Shown here: in pieces, positions 17,576-24,933 of the stretch | Numbering within the stretch: position 1 is the stretch's first letter | How the letters are laid out: each line of letters opens with the position of its first letter | Source: GCA-2731375 sp964631725 | GTDB lineage: Bacteria > Pseudomonadota > Alphaproteobacteria > GCA-2731375 | Direction of reading: 5' to 3' | DNA: 64,000 bases | Assembly: GCA_964631725.1 (NCBI GenBank) | Contig: CAZVYX010000011.1 | Location: 1 to 64,000, forward strand | Position numbers and translations under genes: made by a program | Notes under the pieces: model-generated | What the model was told of the DNA's origin: nothing | The model's input: only the letters and a program-made list of their open reading frames with translations | The model's database searches: none

Positions 17576-17747
17576 CAGCAGCCTCTTCTCAGGGGAGTTG
17601 GTCTTCCGGTGACGCGGGGCCCTGCGCCTGCGCACCGGACGGACGGATTATCACGCCCGCGGGTTTATGTTGCGCTGCAAAATAGTGAAGCGGACAGGGC
17701 GAGTCAACGCGTGCAACAGCCCATCGCGGCAAAACGCCGCATTTCGC

Positions 17748-18185
17748 CTATTCCTCGGTGAACAGAGGTTCAATCGGCTCCGCCGTGGAGAGAAACTCAA
17801 GCAAATTGCCGTCCGGGTCACGGAAATAGACCGACTGGCCCCAAACCCCGTCGGCGGCCCAGCGCGGCACCGGCCCTTCGATGATTTCGATGCCGGCCCG
17901 GCGCAAATGCGCCTCCGCCTCGGCGATGGTGCCGTCCCAGCGGAAACAGACATCGACGGTGCCGGGGGCCAGTGTTTCCGCGACCAGATAGGCCGGCTTG
18001 TCCAAATACTGCAGATTGACCACGGCGCCGCCCAGTTCGACGGGCAGTACCGGCAGTTCGCCGTCGCGGAAACGTTGCAGATAGCGGGCCCGGCCGCCCA
18101 GGGTATCGCAATAGAACTTTATCGAACGCTCCATGTTGGCGGCCATGACGACCACATGATCGATGGTACGAATTTGCAAGGCCAT
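17748..18185 (-). CDS. VOC-superfamily (glyoxalase/dioxygenase-type) protein
   Basis: A 145-residue metal-site fold protein of the vicinal oxygen chelate superfamily. Expected metal ligands are visible: His in IRTIDHVVVMAANME, Gln/Leu at the mid strand LQYLDKPAYL, and the C-terminal Glu in FRDPDGNLLEFL. GGAG lies six bases before the chosen ATG. Divergent from the DsbA-fold isomerase gene across 62 bases, it was probably acquired with it. Reaction unknown. Confidence 0.8.
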   Translation of the reverse strand: MALQIRTIDHVVVMAANMERSIKFYCDTLGGRARYLQRFRDGELPVLPVELGGAVVNLQYLDKPAYLVAETLAPGTVDVCFRWDGTIAEAEAHLRRAGIEIIEGPVPRWAADGVWGQSVYFRDPDGNLLEFLSTAEPIEPLFTEE

Positions 18186-18247
18186 GCGTAGCTCCATTTT
18201 GATGGCTATAGTGGCGTTCGCCGCCCGTTAACGAATTGGAGCATAGC

Positions 18248-18871
18248 ATGTCCGAGATCGAGTATTTCTATTCGGCCCATTCCGCGTTTGCCTACTTGGG
18301 CTCGGCCCGGTTCATGGAAATCGCCAAGGCGGCCGGCCGCACCATCGTGCATCGGCCCATCGAGCTGCGGGAGACGGTGCCGGCGGCGGGAGCGCCCGGG
18401 TTCGGTGAACGGACGCGGCAACACCGCGCATACTTTTTCAGGCGCGAAATCGACCGCTGGGCCGAGGAACGCAACGCGCCGGTGATGATCGGCCATCCAA
18501 CCTTTCACCAGCACGACATGAAACTATGCAACGGCATGATTATCGCCGGCATCGCGCAAGGCCGGAATGTGGACAATCTGGCGCACGCCATGTTGCAGGC
18601 CCATTGGCGGGACGACGCGAACCTGGCCGACGGCGACACCTTGATCCGGCTCGCCGAAAGTGTCGGGATGGATCCCGGACCGATGCTCGAAGCGGCGATG
18701 TCGGACGAGATGCAGGGCATCTATCAGGCCAATACGGCGGAGGCGATTGAGCGCTCGGTGTTCGGTTCGCCAACCTATTTCGTCGACGGCGATATGTTCT
18801 ACGGCCAGGACCGCTTGGAGATGGTGGAGCGGGCCCTGCGTCAGCCCTATGCCCCATCGAAGATGGGCTGA
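18248..18871 (+). CDS. 2-hydroxychromene-2-carboxylate isomerase-like protein (DsbA fold)
   Basis: A 207-residue thioredoxin-superfamily protein of the HCCA isomerase / kappa-class GST type, glutathione-dependent in characterised members and acting in aromatic degradation. It opens with a substrate-facing Ser in YFYSAHSAFAYLG instead of a Cys-x-x-Cys, and has the cis-Pro region GSPTYFVDGDMFYGQDRLEMVERAL. GGAG lies seven bases before the ATG. Together with the divergent VOC protein it sits inside a block usually occupied only by pduO and the etf genes. Confidence 0.82.
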   Translation: MSEIEYFYSAHSAFAYLGSARFMEIAKAAGRTIVHRPIELRETVPAAGAPGFGERTRQHRAYFFRREIDRWAEERNAPVMIGHPTFHQHDMKLCNGMIIAGIAQGRNVDNLAHAMLQAHWRDDANLADGDTLIRLAESVGMDPGPMLEAAMSDEMQGIYQANTAEAIERSVFGSPTYFVDGDMFYGQDRLEMVERALRQPYAPSKMG

Positions 18872-18915
18872 TGGCCGGTTCCTTGGGCCCGCGCCCTGGC
18901 GCGGTGGCTGGAACC

Positions 18916-19479
18916 CTAGCGATTAGCGCCGGGCAGCCATAGGATATCGTTCTCGCCGTCGTCGTTGGCGTGGCGGGCCAGTTGGAACAAATGGTCCGAC
19001 AGGCGGTTCAGATAGCGCAGCGCGGCGGGGTTGATCTCCGCCTGGCCGGACAGGGTCGTGGCCAGCCGTTCGGCGCGGCGGGCCACCGTGCGGGCCATAT
19101 GCAGATGCGCCGCCAGGGCGCTGCCGCCGGGTAGAACGAACGAGTTCAGGGTCGCCAGCGCCTCGCCCAGTTTATCGATTTCCTGTTCCAGTCGATCGAC
19201 CTGGGCATCGACGATGCGCAGAGGCGGATATTTCGGATCCGCGACGATGGGCGTGGCCAGATCGGCGCCCAGATCGAACAGGTCGTGCTGGACGCGGGCC
19301 AGCATGGCGTCCACCTCGTCTTTCGCATGCAGGCGCGCCAGGCCGATCACCGCGTTCAGCTCATCCACCTCGCCATAGGCCGTGACCCGGCCGTCATCCT
19401 TGGCCACCCGGCTGCCGTCGCTCAGGGAAGTCTGGCCGCCGTCGCCGCCCCGGGTATAGATCTTTGTCAGCTTGACCAT
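18916..19479 (-). CDS. Cob(I)alamin adenosyltransferase, PduO type
   Basis: A 187-residue enzyme transferring the 5'-deoxyadenosyl group of ATP to cob(I)alamin to make coenzyme B12. The ATP-binding N-terminus KIYTRGGDGGQTSL and the trimer active-site segment ARTVARRAERLA, plus LNRLSDHLFQLAR, are diagnostic. The ATG at 19479 gives the normal family length; upstream in-frame residues are shadow sequence. It follows the HIG1-type gene by four bases on the same strand. Confidence 0.93.
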   Translation of the reverse strand: MVKLTKIYTRGGDGGQTSLSDGSRVAKDDGRVTAYGEVDELNAVIGLARLHAKDEVDAMLARVQHDLFDLGADLATPIVADPKYPPLRIVDAQVDRLEQEIDKLGEALATLNSFVLPGGSALAAHLHMARTVARRAERLATTLSGQAEINPAALRYLNRLSDHLFQLARHANDDGENDILWLPGANR

Positions 19480-19483
19480 GTGC

Positions 19484-19681
19484 CTAACCTTGATTGACGA
19501 AAAACAGCAGTACCATGATGCCGACCGCCAGCAATTGCAGAACGATGCGCCAACGCATGAGCTTGTTGCCGTGTTTACGATTGAACTCGCCGCCGCGCCC
19601 CATGCTGTAAACACCCATCAGCAGCACGCCCAGCACGGCCACCAGGGCAATGACCAAAATCACCGTCAACACAGCGGACAT
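19484..19681 (-). CDS. HIG1-domain / twin transmembrane small protein
   Basis: 65 residues with two membrane helices flanking a short loop, GRGGEFNRKHGNKLMRWRI, which matches the alphaproteobacterial HIG1-type (hypoxia-induced gene 1) family. Mitochondrial relatives stabilise cytochrome oxidase supercomplexes; whether the bacterial protein does so is not known here. It forms a pair with pduO, an order widely seen beside etfBA in alphaproteobacteria. Confidence 0.8.
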   Translation of the reverse strand: MSAVLTVILVIALVAVLGVLLMGVYSMGRGGEFNRKHGNKLMRWRIVLQLLAVGIMVLLFFVNQG

Positions 19682-19814
19682 CGCGGCCCCTCGAAAAATT
19701 TGCAGCCCGCCGATACACGCCCGCCGGTTCTGCTATGATCACAAATGAAATACGCGCCGCCAGTCCTAACATGAAACCGTGGCTGCCGGACAAGGTTGTT
19801 TAGGGGAAGGCCGC

Positions 19815-21053
19815 ATGGCGGATGAGGGCGTGAAGCCAGAGCGGCAAGGCGTGCGGGTCAGGTCCCTGGCGTTGCTTGCGGTTTGCGAGGTGGCTGTCCT
19901 GGGCCTGTGGTTTTCCGCCTCCGCCGTGGTGCCGACCCTGATCGCCGAACATGGCCTTTCACCCGGCCAAGCCTCGATGATGACCTCGGCCGTGCAGATC
20001 GGCTTCGTCGCCGGCACCCTGATCTCGGCCATTCTGTCCCTGGCCGACCGTTTGGACCCCCGCCGTTTCTTTATGTTCTCCGCCCTGGTGGCGGCCCTGG
20101 CCAATGTTCTGTTGTTGGCGGTGGAGCCGACCTCGCCCGTGGTCATCGTATTGCGCTTCGTCACCGGCGCCTGCATGGCCGGGGTCTATCCCGTGGGCAT
20201 GAAAATAGCGGTTAGCTGGGCCCGCGATGACGTCGGCTTGCTGATCGGTATTCTGGTCGGCGCGTTGACCCTGGGCTCCGCCGCGCCGCATCTGTTCAAT
20301 GCCTTCGGCGGCGTGGATTGGCATTTCACCATTCTGACCGCCTCCGCCGTGGCCCTGTTGGCGGCGCTGCTGATCAATCTGGTGCACCTGGGCCCGAACA
20401 TGGCGCCCGCGCCGCGCTTCAGTCCCGGCGCCGCCTTTCAAGCGTTTCGTCGGCCGGCCCTGCGCTGGGCAAATTTCGGCTATCTGGGCCATATGTGGGA
20501 GCTTTATGCCATGTGGGCCTGGCTGGTGGTCTTCCTGGACGCCTCCTTCCGGCTGGTCATGGACGCGGATGCGGCGGCCTGGTGGTCGCGCCTGGCGACC
20601 TTCGGCGCCATGGGCCTGGGCGGCGCCGTCGGCTGCCTGCTGGGCGGGGCCATTGCCGACCGATACGGCCGCACCACCCTGACCATGGGTGCGATGACCG
20701 CCTCGGGCCTGTGCGCCCTGGTGATCGGATTTCTGTTCGGGGCCCAGCCTTGGTTGTTGACCCTGCTGGCGGCCATCTGGGGCGTGACGGTGGTGGCGGA
20801 TTCGGCGCAATTTTCAGCCTCCATTGCTGAATTGTCGCCGCCTGAATTCGTCGGCACCATGTTGACCGTACAAACCTGCGTCGGGTTTCTGTTGACCCTG
20901 TTCACGGTGCATCTGGTGCCGCCCCTGGCGGCGGCCTGGGGCTGGCAATATGCCTTCGCCGTGCTGGCGGTGGGGCCGTTCCTGGGCGTCTTCGCCATGT
21001 CACGCCTTCGGGCCCATCCGGACTCGGCCCGCCTGGCGGGGGGACGCAAATAA
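19815..21053 (+). CDS. Major facilitator superfamily transporter
   Basis: A 412-residue, 12-helix MFS permease. The loop 2-3 motif is LADRLDPRRFF and its second-half counterpart is GGAIADRYGRTTLTMGAM; TGACMAGVYPVGMKIAVSW is also typical. The ATG at 19815 has GGGGAAGG four bases upstream, so it is preferred over earlier in-frame starts. Its TAA overlaps the ATG of the amino-acid permease gene by one base. The substrate cannot be read from sequence. The 133-base gap upstream contains two tiny overlapping ORFs of nine and ten codons and a TATGAT box without a matching -35. Confidence 0.85.
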   Translation: MADEGVKPERQGVRVRSLALLAVCEVAVLGLWFSASAVVPTLIAEHGLSPGQASMMTSAVQIGFVAGTLISAILSLADRLDPRRFFMFSALVAALANVLLLAVEPTSPVVIVLRFVTGACMAGVYPVGMKIAVSWARDDVGLLIGILVGALTLGSAAPHLFNAFGGVDWHFTILTASAVALLAALLINLVHLGPNMAPAPRFSPGAAFQAFRRPALRWANFGYLGHMWELYAMWAWLVVFLDASFRLVMDADAAAWWSRLATFGAMGLGGAVGCLLGGAIADRYGRTTLTMGAMTASGLCALVIGFLFGAQPWLLTLLAAIWGVTVVADSAQFSASIAELSPPEFVGTMLTVQTCVGFLLTLFTVHLVPPLAAAWGWQYAFAVLAVGPFLGVFAMSRLRAHPDSARLAGGRK

Positions 21054-22261
21054 TGGCGAAATTGAAACGGCGCCTGAACCTGCCGCTGCTCACCCTGTAC
21101 GGCCTAGGCGTCACCATCGGCGCCGGGATCTACGTTCTGGTCGGCGCCACGGCGGCGAAAGCGGGCATCTATGCGCCAATTTCGTTTCTGCTCGCCGCCG
21201 GCGTGGTCGGTTTCACGGGATTTGCCTATTGCGAGCTCGGCACCCGCTATCCGGTCAGCGCCGGCGAGGCGGCTTATGTGCGCCAGGGTTTCAATTCGCA
21301 AACCCTATCGTTGATCGTCGGCCTGATGGTGGTTTGTTCGGGCGTGGTGTCATCGGCGGCGGTGGCGATCGGCGCGGCGGCCTATCTCGAAGCCTTCGTG
21401 CCGCTGTCGCCGCAACTGTTGACGGCGCTGGTGATCCTGCTGGTCGGTCTGGTCGCGGTCTGGGGCATATTGGAATCCGTGGCCCTGGCGGCGCTGTTCA
21501 CGGTGATTGAAATCGGCGGTCTTGCCCTGGTGGTCTGGTTCGGCCTGGCCAATGCACCCGAGGCTTCGATCAATCTTGCCAGCCTGGTGCCGCCGTTCGA
21601 GGCCGGCGCCTGGAAGGGCATCTTCGCCGCCGGGCTGTTGGCGTTCTTTGCCTTCGTCGGGTTCGAGGATATCGCCAACGTGGCCGAGGAGGTAAAGCAG
21701 CCGGGCAGGACCCTGCCCCGGGGCATCATTCTGACCCTGATTGTCAGCACTCTGATCTATTTCACGGTGGTCTCGGTGGTCGTCCTGGTGGTGCCGATGA
21801 AATCGCTGGTCGGTTCGGCGGCGCCCCTGGCGCTTATCTTCGAGAGCGCCGGGCCCGCCATCAGCGCCGTGTTCAGCGTGATTGCCATCATTGCGACCAT
21901 CAATGGCGCGCTGATCCAGGTTATCATGGCATCCCGCGTCCTCTATGGCCTGGCCGCCCAAGGCAGCCTGCCCCAGGTGTTGGCCAAGGTGAACGGCGTC
22001 ACCCATACGCCGCTGGTGGCGACCGGCCTGGTCGTCGCCATCATATTCGTCCTCGCCTATTTCCTGCCGATCGGCGAGCTGGCGGAGCTGACATCGACCA
22101 TCGTCCTGATCGTTTTCTCTTTCGTGAACCTGGCCCTGTTACGCCTGAAGTGGACGGGCACGCCACCCACCGGCGATGTCTTTCAGGTCCCCGTCTGGGT
22201 CCCGATACTGGGTCTGGTCTCGTGCGCCGGCCTGCTCCTGGCGGGGTTCTTTCTGGCCTAG
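21053..22261 (+). CDS. APC-superfamily amino-acid/amine permease
   Basis: 402 residues with 11-12 membrane helices. The first helix carries GVTIGAGIYVLVG, the unwound substrate-binding motif of APC transporters, and FAFVGFEDIANVAEEVKQPGRTLPRGI is the classic helix 6 to loop signature. It is translationally coupled to the MFS gene (TAATG). Its last bases overlap the end of the convergent ftsH gene by four. The substrate is an amino acid or polyamine by family only. Confidence 0.9.
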   Translation: MAKLKRRLNLPLLTLYGLGVTIGAGIYVLVGATAAKAGIYAPISFLLAAGVVGFTGFAYCELGTRYPVSAGEAAYVRQGFNSQTLSLIVGLMVVCSGVVSSAAVAIGAAAYLEAFVPLSPQLLTALVILLVGLVAVWGILESVALAALFTVIEIGGLALVVWFGLANAPEASINLASLVPPFEAGAWKGIFAAGLLAFFAFVGFEDIANVAEEVKQPGRTLPRGIILTLIVSTLIYFTVVSVVVLVVPMKSLVGSAAPLALIFESAGPAISAVFSVIAIIATINGALIQVIMASRVLYGLAAQGSLPQVLAKVNGVTHTPLVATGLVVAIIFVLAYFLPIGELAELTSTIVLIVFSFVNLALLRLKWTGTPPTGDVFQVPVWVPILGLVSCAGLLLAGFFLA

Positions 22262-24075
22262 GACCAGGGCTCAACGTCCGGCAGGTCCGCCGCCGACAGG
22301 GTTTCTTTTTCCAGCAGTTCGCCGGCACTGCTTTCGAGCACCGTGCGGTGTTTCGTCAAAATGGCGCTGGCCTGCTCGAAGGCGTCATGAACCAGGGTGC
22401 GGACGGCGCAGTCGATCTCCCGCGCCGTGGTTTCGCTATAGCGCCGGCGTTCGGGATAGGGGCCGACCGCATTGGCCAGGAACAGCGGCCGCTCGCTTTC
22501 GTAGGTCATCTCACCCAGGGTTTCGTCCATGCCATAGCGGGTGACGATGGCATGGGCGATCTCGGTCGCCTTGTTCAGATCATCGGCGGCGCCGGTGGAG
22601 AGATGGCCGAAAATCAGCTTCTCCGCCGCCCGTCCGCCCAACAGCACCGCCATCTTGTGCTCCAGCTCCTGCCGGGTCATCAGAAAGCGGTCTTCCGTCG
22701 GCCGCTGAATGGTATAGCCCAGCGAGCCGATGCCGCGCGGAATGATCGACACCTTCTGCACCCGGTCGGTACCGGGCAAGGCCAGGGCGACCAGGGCGTG
22801 GCCCATTTCATGATGCGCGACCACTTCGCGCTCCTTGGGATTGAGCAGCCGGTTCTTCTTTTCCAAACCGGCGATGATACGCTCGATGGCCTCGACGAAA
22901 TCGGCCATGACCACGTCGTCGCCACCCCGGCGGGTCGCCAGCAGAGCCGCCTCGTTGACCAGATTGGCCAGATCGGCACCGGTAAACCCCGGCGTCAGGC
23001 CGGCGATGGCCTCGCTATCGATGTCACCGGCCAAATGCACCTTCTTCAGATGCACATTGAGGATCTGCACCCGGCCCAGACGGTCGGGCCGGTCGACCAG
23101 GACCTGACGATCGAAGCGCCCGGCGCGAAGCAGTGCGGGGTCCAGTATTTCCGGGCGGTTGGTGGCGGCCAGCAGAACCATACCTTCCTTGGACGGATCA
23201 AAACCATCCAGTTCCATCAGCAACTGGTTCAGGGTCTGCTCCTTCTCGTCATGGCCGCCCATGCCGGGAAAGGCGCCCCGGGCCCGGCCCAGGGCATCCA
23301 GTTCGTCGATGAATATGATGCAGGGCGCTGTTTTGCGGGCCTGTTCGAACAGATCGCGGACCCGGGCGGCACCGACGCCGACAAACATTTCGACGAATTC
23401 CGAACCGGAGATCGAAAAGAACGGCACGCCGGCCTCGCCCGCCACGGCGCGGGCCAGCAGGGTTTTGCCGGTGCCCGGCGGCCCCACCAGCAGGACGCCC
23501 TTGGGCAGGCGGGCGCCCAGGCGGCCATAGGTGTCGGGATTTTTGAGGAAGGCGACGATCTCCTGCAGCTCGGTCTTGGCTTCGTCGACGCCGGCGACGT
23601 CGTCGAAGGAGACCTGGATATCGTTCTCGACGAACACCTTGGCCTTGCTCTTGCCGATCGACAGCATGCCGCCGCCCAGGCCCTGCCGGTCGGCGAAGCC
23701 GCGAATGACGAACATCCAGACGCCGAGGAAAATCAACATGGGCAGCAGCCACGAGAACAGGGATTTCAGTACGTTCTCGTCGGTTCCGCCGGTTACCTTG
23801 ACGCCGTATTTAGCCAGGCTTTCGGCCAGGTCCGGCTCGACGCGGGTGGTGGTAAAGGTCCGCTTGCCGTCGGGCAGGGCGGTTTTCAGGGTGCCGCGAA
23901 TATGGCCTTCGGTGACGACGATTTCGTCGATCCGGCCCTGTTCCAGGAACTGCTGAAACTCGCTGTAGGGAATGACCTCGACCTGACGGCTTTGCTGCCA
24001 CCAGGATTGCAACAGCAATATGGAAAAGACGGCGATGAAGCCGTAGATGATGTTGATCCGGGTTTTCCGTTCCAT
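22258..24075 (-). CDS. ftsH: ATP-dependent zinc metalloprotease FtsH (accessory copy in a stress operon)
   Basis: A 605-residue inner-membrane AAA+ protease. Membrane helices lie at ~9-24 and ~106-124, with a periplasmic domain between them. Walker A GPPGTGKT is at 198-205, followed by IIFIDELDALG (Walker B), the second region of homology ATNRPEILDPALLRAGRFDRQ, and zinc site HEMGH. It is somewhat short compared with the ~640 residues of the housekeeping enzyme because the C-terminal tail ends soon after the peptidase domain. It closes an FNT / Lon-like / Usp / FtsH operon, 18 bases after the Usp gene, with GGGGAAGG before its ATG. The context suggests a specialised second FtsH rather than the essential copy. 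Confidence 0.95.
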   Translation of the reverse strand: MERKTRINIIYGFIAVFSILLLQSWWQQSRQVEVIPYSEFQQFLEQGRIDEIVVTEGHIRGTLKTALPDGKRTFTTTRVEPDLAESLAKYGVKVTGGTDENVLKSLFSWLLPMLIFLGVWMFVIRGFADRQGLGGGMLSIGKSKAKVFVENDIQVSFDDVAGVDEAKTELQEIVAFLKNPDTYGRLGARLPKGVLLVGPPGTGKTLLARAVAGEAGVPFFSISGSEFVEMFVGVGAARVRDLFEQARKTAPCIIFIDELDALGRARGAFPGMGGHDEKEQTLNQLLMELDGFDPSKEGMVLLAATNRPEILDPALLRAGRFDRQVLVDRPDRLGRVQILNVHLKKVHLAGDIDSEAIAGLTPGFTGADLANLVNEAALLATRRGGDDVVMADFVEAIERIIAGLEKKNRLLNPKEREVVAHHEMGHALVALALPGTDRVQKVSIIPRGIGSLGYTIQRPTEDRFLMTRQELEHKMAVLLGGRAAEKLIFGHLSTGAADDLNKATEIAHAIVTRYGMDETLGEMTYESERPLFLANAVGPYPERRRYSETTAREIDCAVRTLVHDAFEQASAILTKHRTVLESSAGELLEKETLSAADLPDVEPWS

Positions 24076-24093
24076 GGCCCTTCCCCTGCCGCC

Positions 24094-24933
24094 CTAGTGC
24101 CGCGATACCAGCAGCAGATCGCAGTTGGCGGCGGAGCGCAGCGACGCCAGATGCTCCGCCGTGGCCGCATGACCGGCGGCATCGAGAAACAAGAGCTGCC
24201 CCTGTGCCACGGCCAGCGCATTCAGCAGCGCCTTTTCACTTTGCGGCAGGCGGCGCACGGTCGTGGCGGTCTCGGCCTCGGCCAGGTTCCGGCCCACCTC
24301 GCCAACCGCCCGGTCGCCGGCCGCGCTGCCACGGGCCGGCACCAGAACCTCAAGCGGCAGATGATTGATCCGGGCCGCGCGCTGCGCCAGCTCCAGCACC
24401 CGGCCCCCGCCTTCGCCGCCTTCATACAACGCCAGCACCGGACGCGGGCGGCGCGCCGGGCCATGCGGATAGGGCGCCTTGCGCCGGGAGGTCCGGGACG
24501 GCCTGCGCGGTTTGGGCGCGGCATGGGGCAGGGGCGGCGGGGCAAGGGCGCTGCAGACAAGTTCGTTGCTGCGGGCCGCTTCACGCAGGGCGCTGTCCAA
24601 TCCGGCGCGGCGGACCTCGAACGTCCAGGATAGGGAAAGCGCCTCGGCCAGCCGCTCAACCTCGCGCCGGGCGGCGGCGGCGCGGCGGCGCATCTGCTGC
24701 TCCATATCGGCGCGAGAGGTGGATTTGCGGCTGCCGCTGGCCAGGATGATCTCGTGCCCGGGCAACTCGCTCATGCGCAACAGATTGATGTCTTCGAGAA
24801 ACAATCCGGCCAGCTCGACGCGCAGTTCAGACGCTAATGTGGCGGCCCGGCGCAGCCCCGCCAGGCTTTCGGCGTTGCTGTCCATGGCGACAAGGATGCG
24901 GCGCTGCTTGCCGGCGGTTTCGCCCTGGGTCAT
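24094..24933 (-). CDS. Universal-stress-protein-like protein with an internal Arg/Pro-rich linker
   Basis: 279 residues. The start RRILVAMDSNAESLAGLRRAATLA is UspA-like, with LAGLFLEDINLLRMSELPG after it. The middle (~residues 125-165) is a strongly basic Pro/Arg stretch (PKPRRPSRTSRRKAP). The C-terminal third resembles a degenerate second Usp domain, with LLLVSRH at its end. The ATP-binding GxxG motif of classical UspA is not evident, so it is probably a sensor or adaptor rather than a nucleotide switch. Its ATG overlaps the stop of the Lon-like gene by four bases, linking their production tightly. Confidence 0.65.
   Translation of the reverse strand: MTQGETAGKQRRILVAMDSNAESLAGLRRAATLASELRVELAGLFLEDINLLRMSELPGHEIILASGSRKSTSRADMEQQMRRRAAAARREVERLAEALSLSWTFEVRRAGLDSALREAARSNELVCSALAPPPLPHAAPKPRRPSRTSRRKAPYPHGPARRPRPVLALYEGGEGGGRVLELAQRAARINHLPLEVLVPARGSAAGDRAVGEVGRNLAEAETATTVRRLPQSEKALLNALAVAQGQLLFLDAAGHAATAEHLASLRSAANCDLLLVSRH

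Noticed and set aside
17726..17740. Stem-loop GCGGC-AAAAC-GCCGC after the VOC gene as a terminator
   Set aside because: Only 5 bp with no T-run on the minus strand; too weak to call.
19746..19802. Two tiny overlapping ORFs (9 and 10 codons) before the MFS gene
   Set aside because: Too short to support and without ribosome sites; could be leader peptides, but nothing in the sequence shows attenuation.
22150..24633. 827-codon open frame on the + strand opposite ftsH
   Set aside because: It is the antisense of the ftsH and Usp genes; high GC removes stops in that frame. The translation is Gln/Gly/His-rich without domains, and the minus-strand reading is an obvious FtsH.
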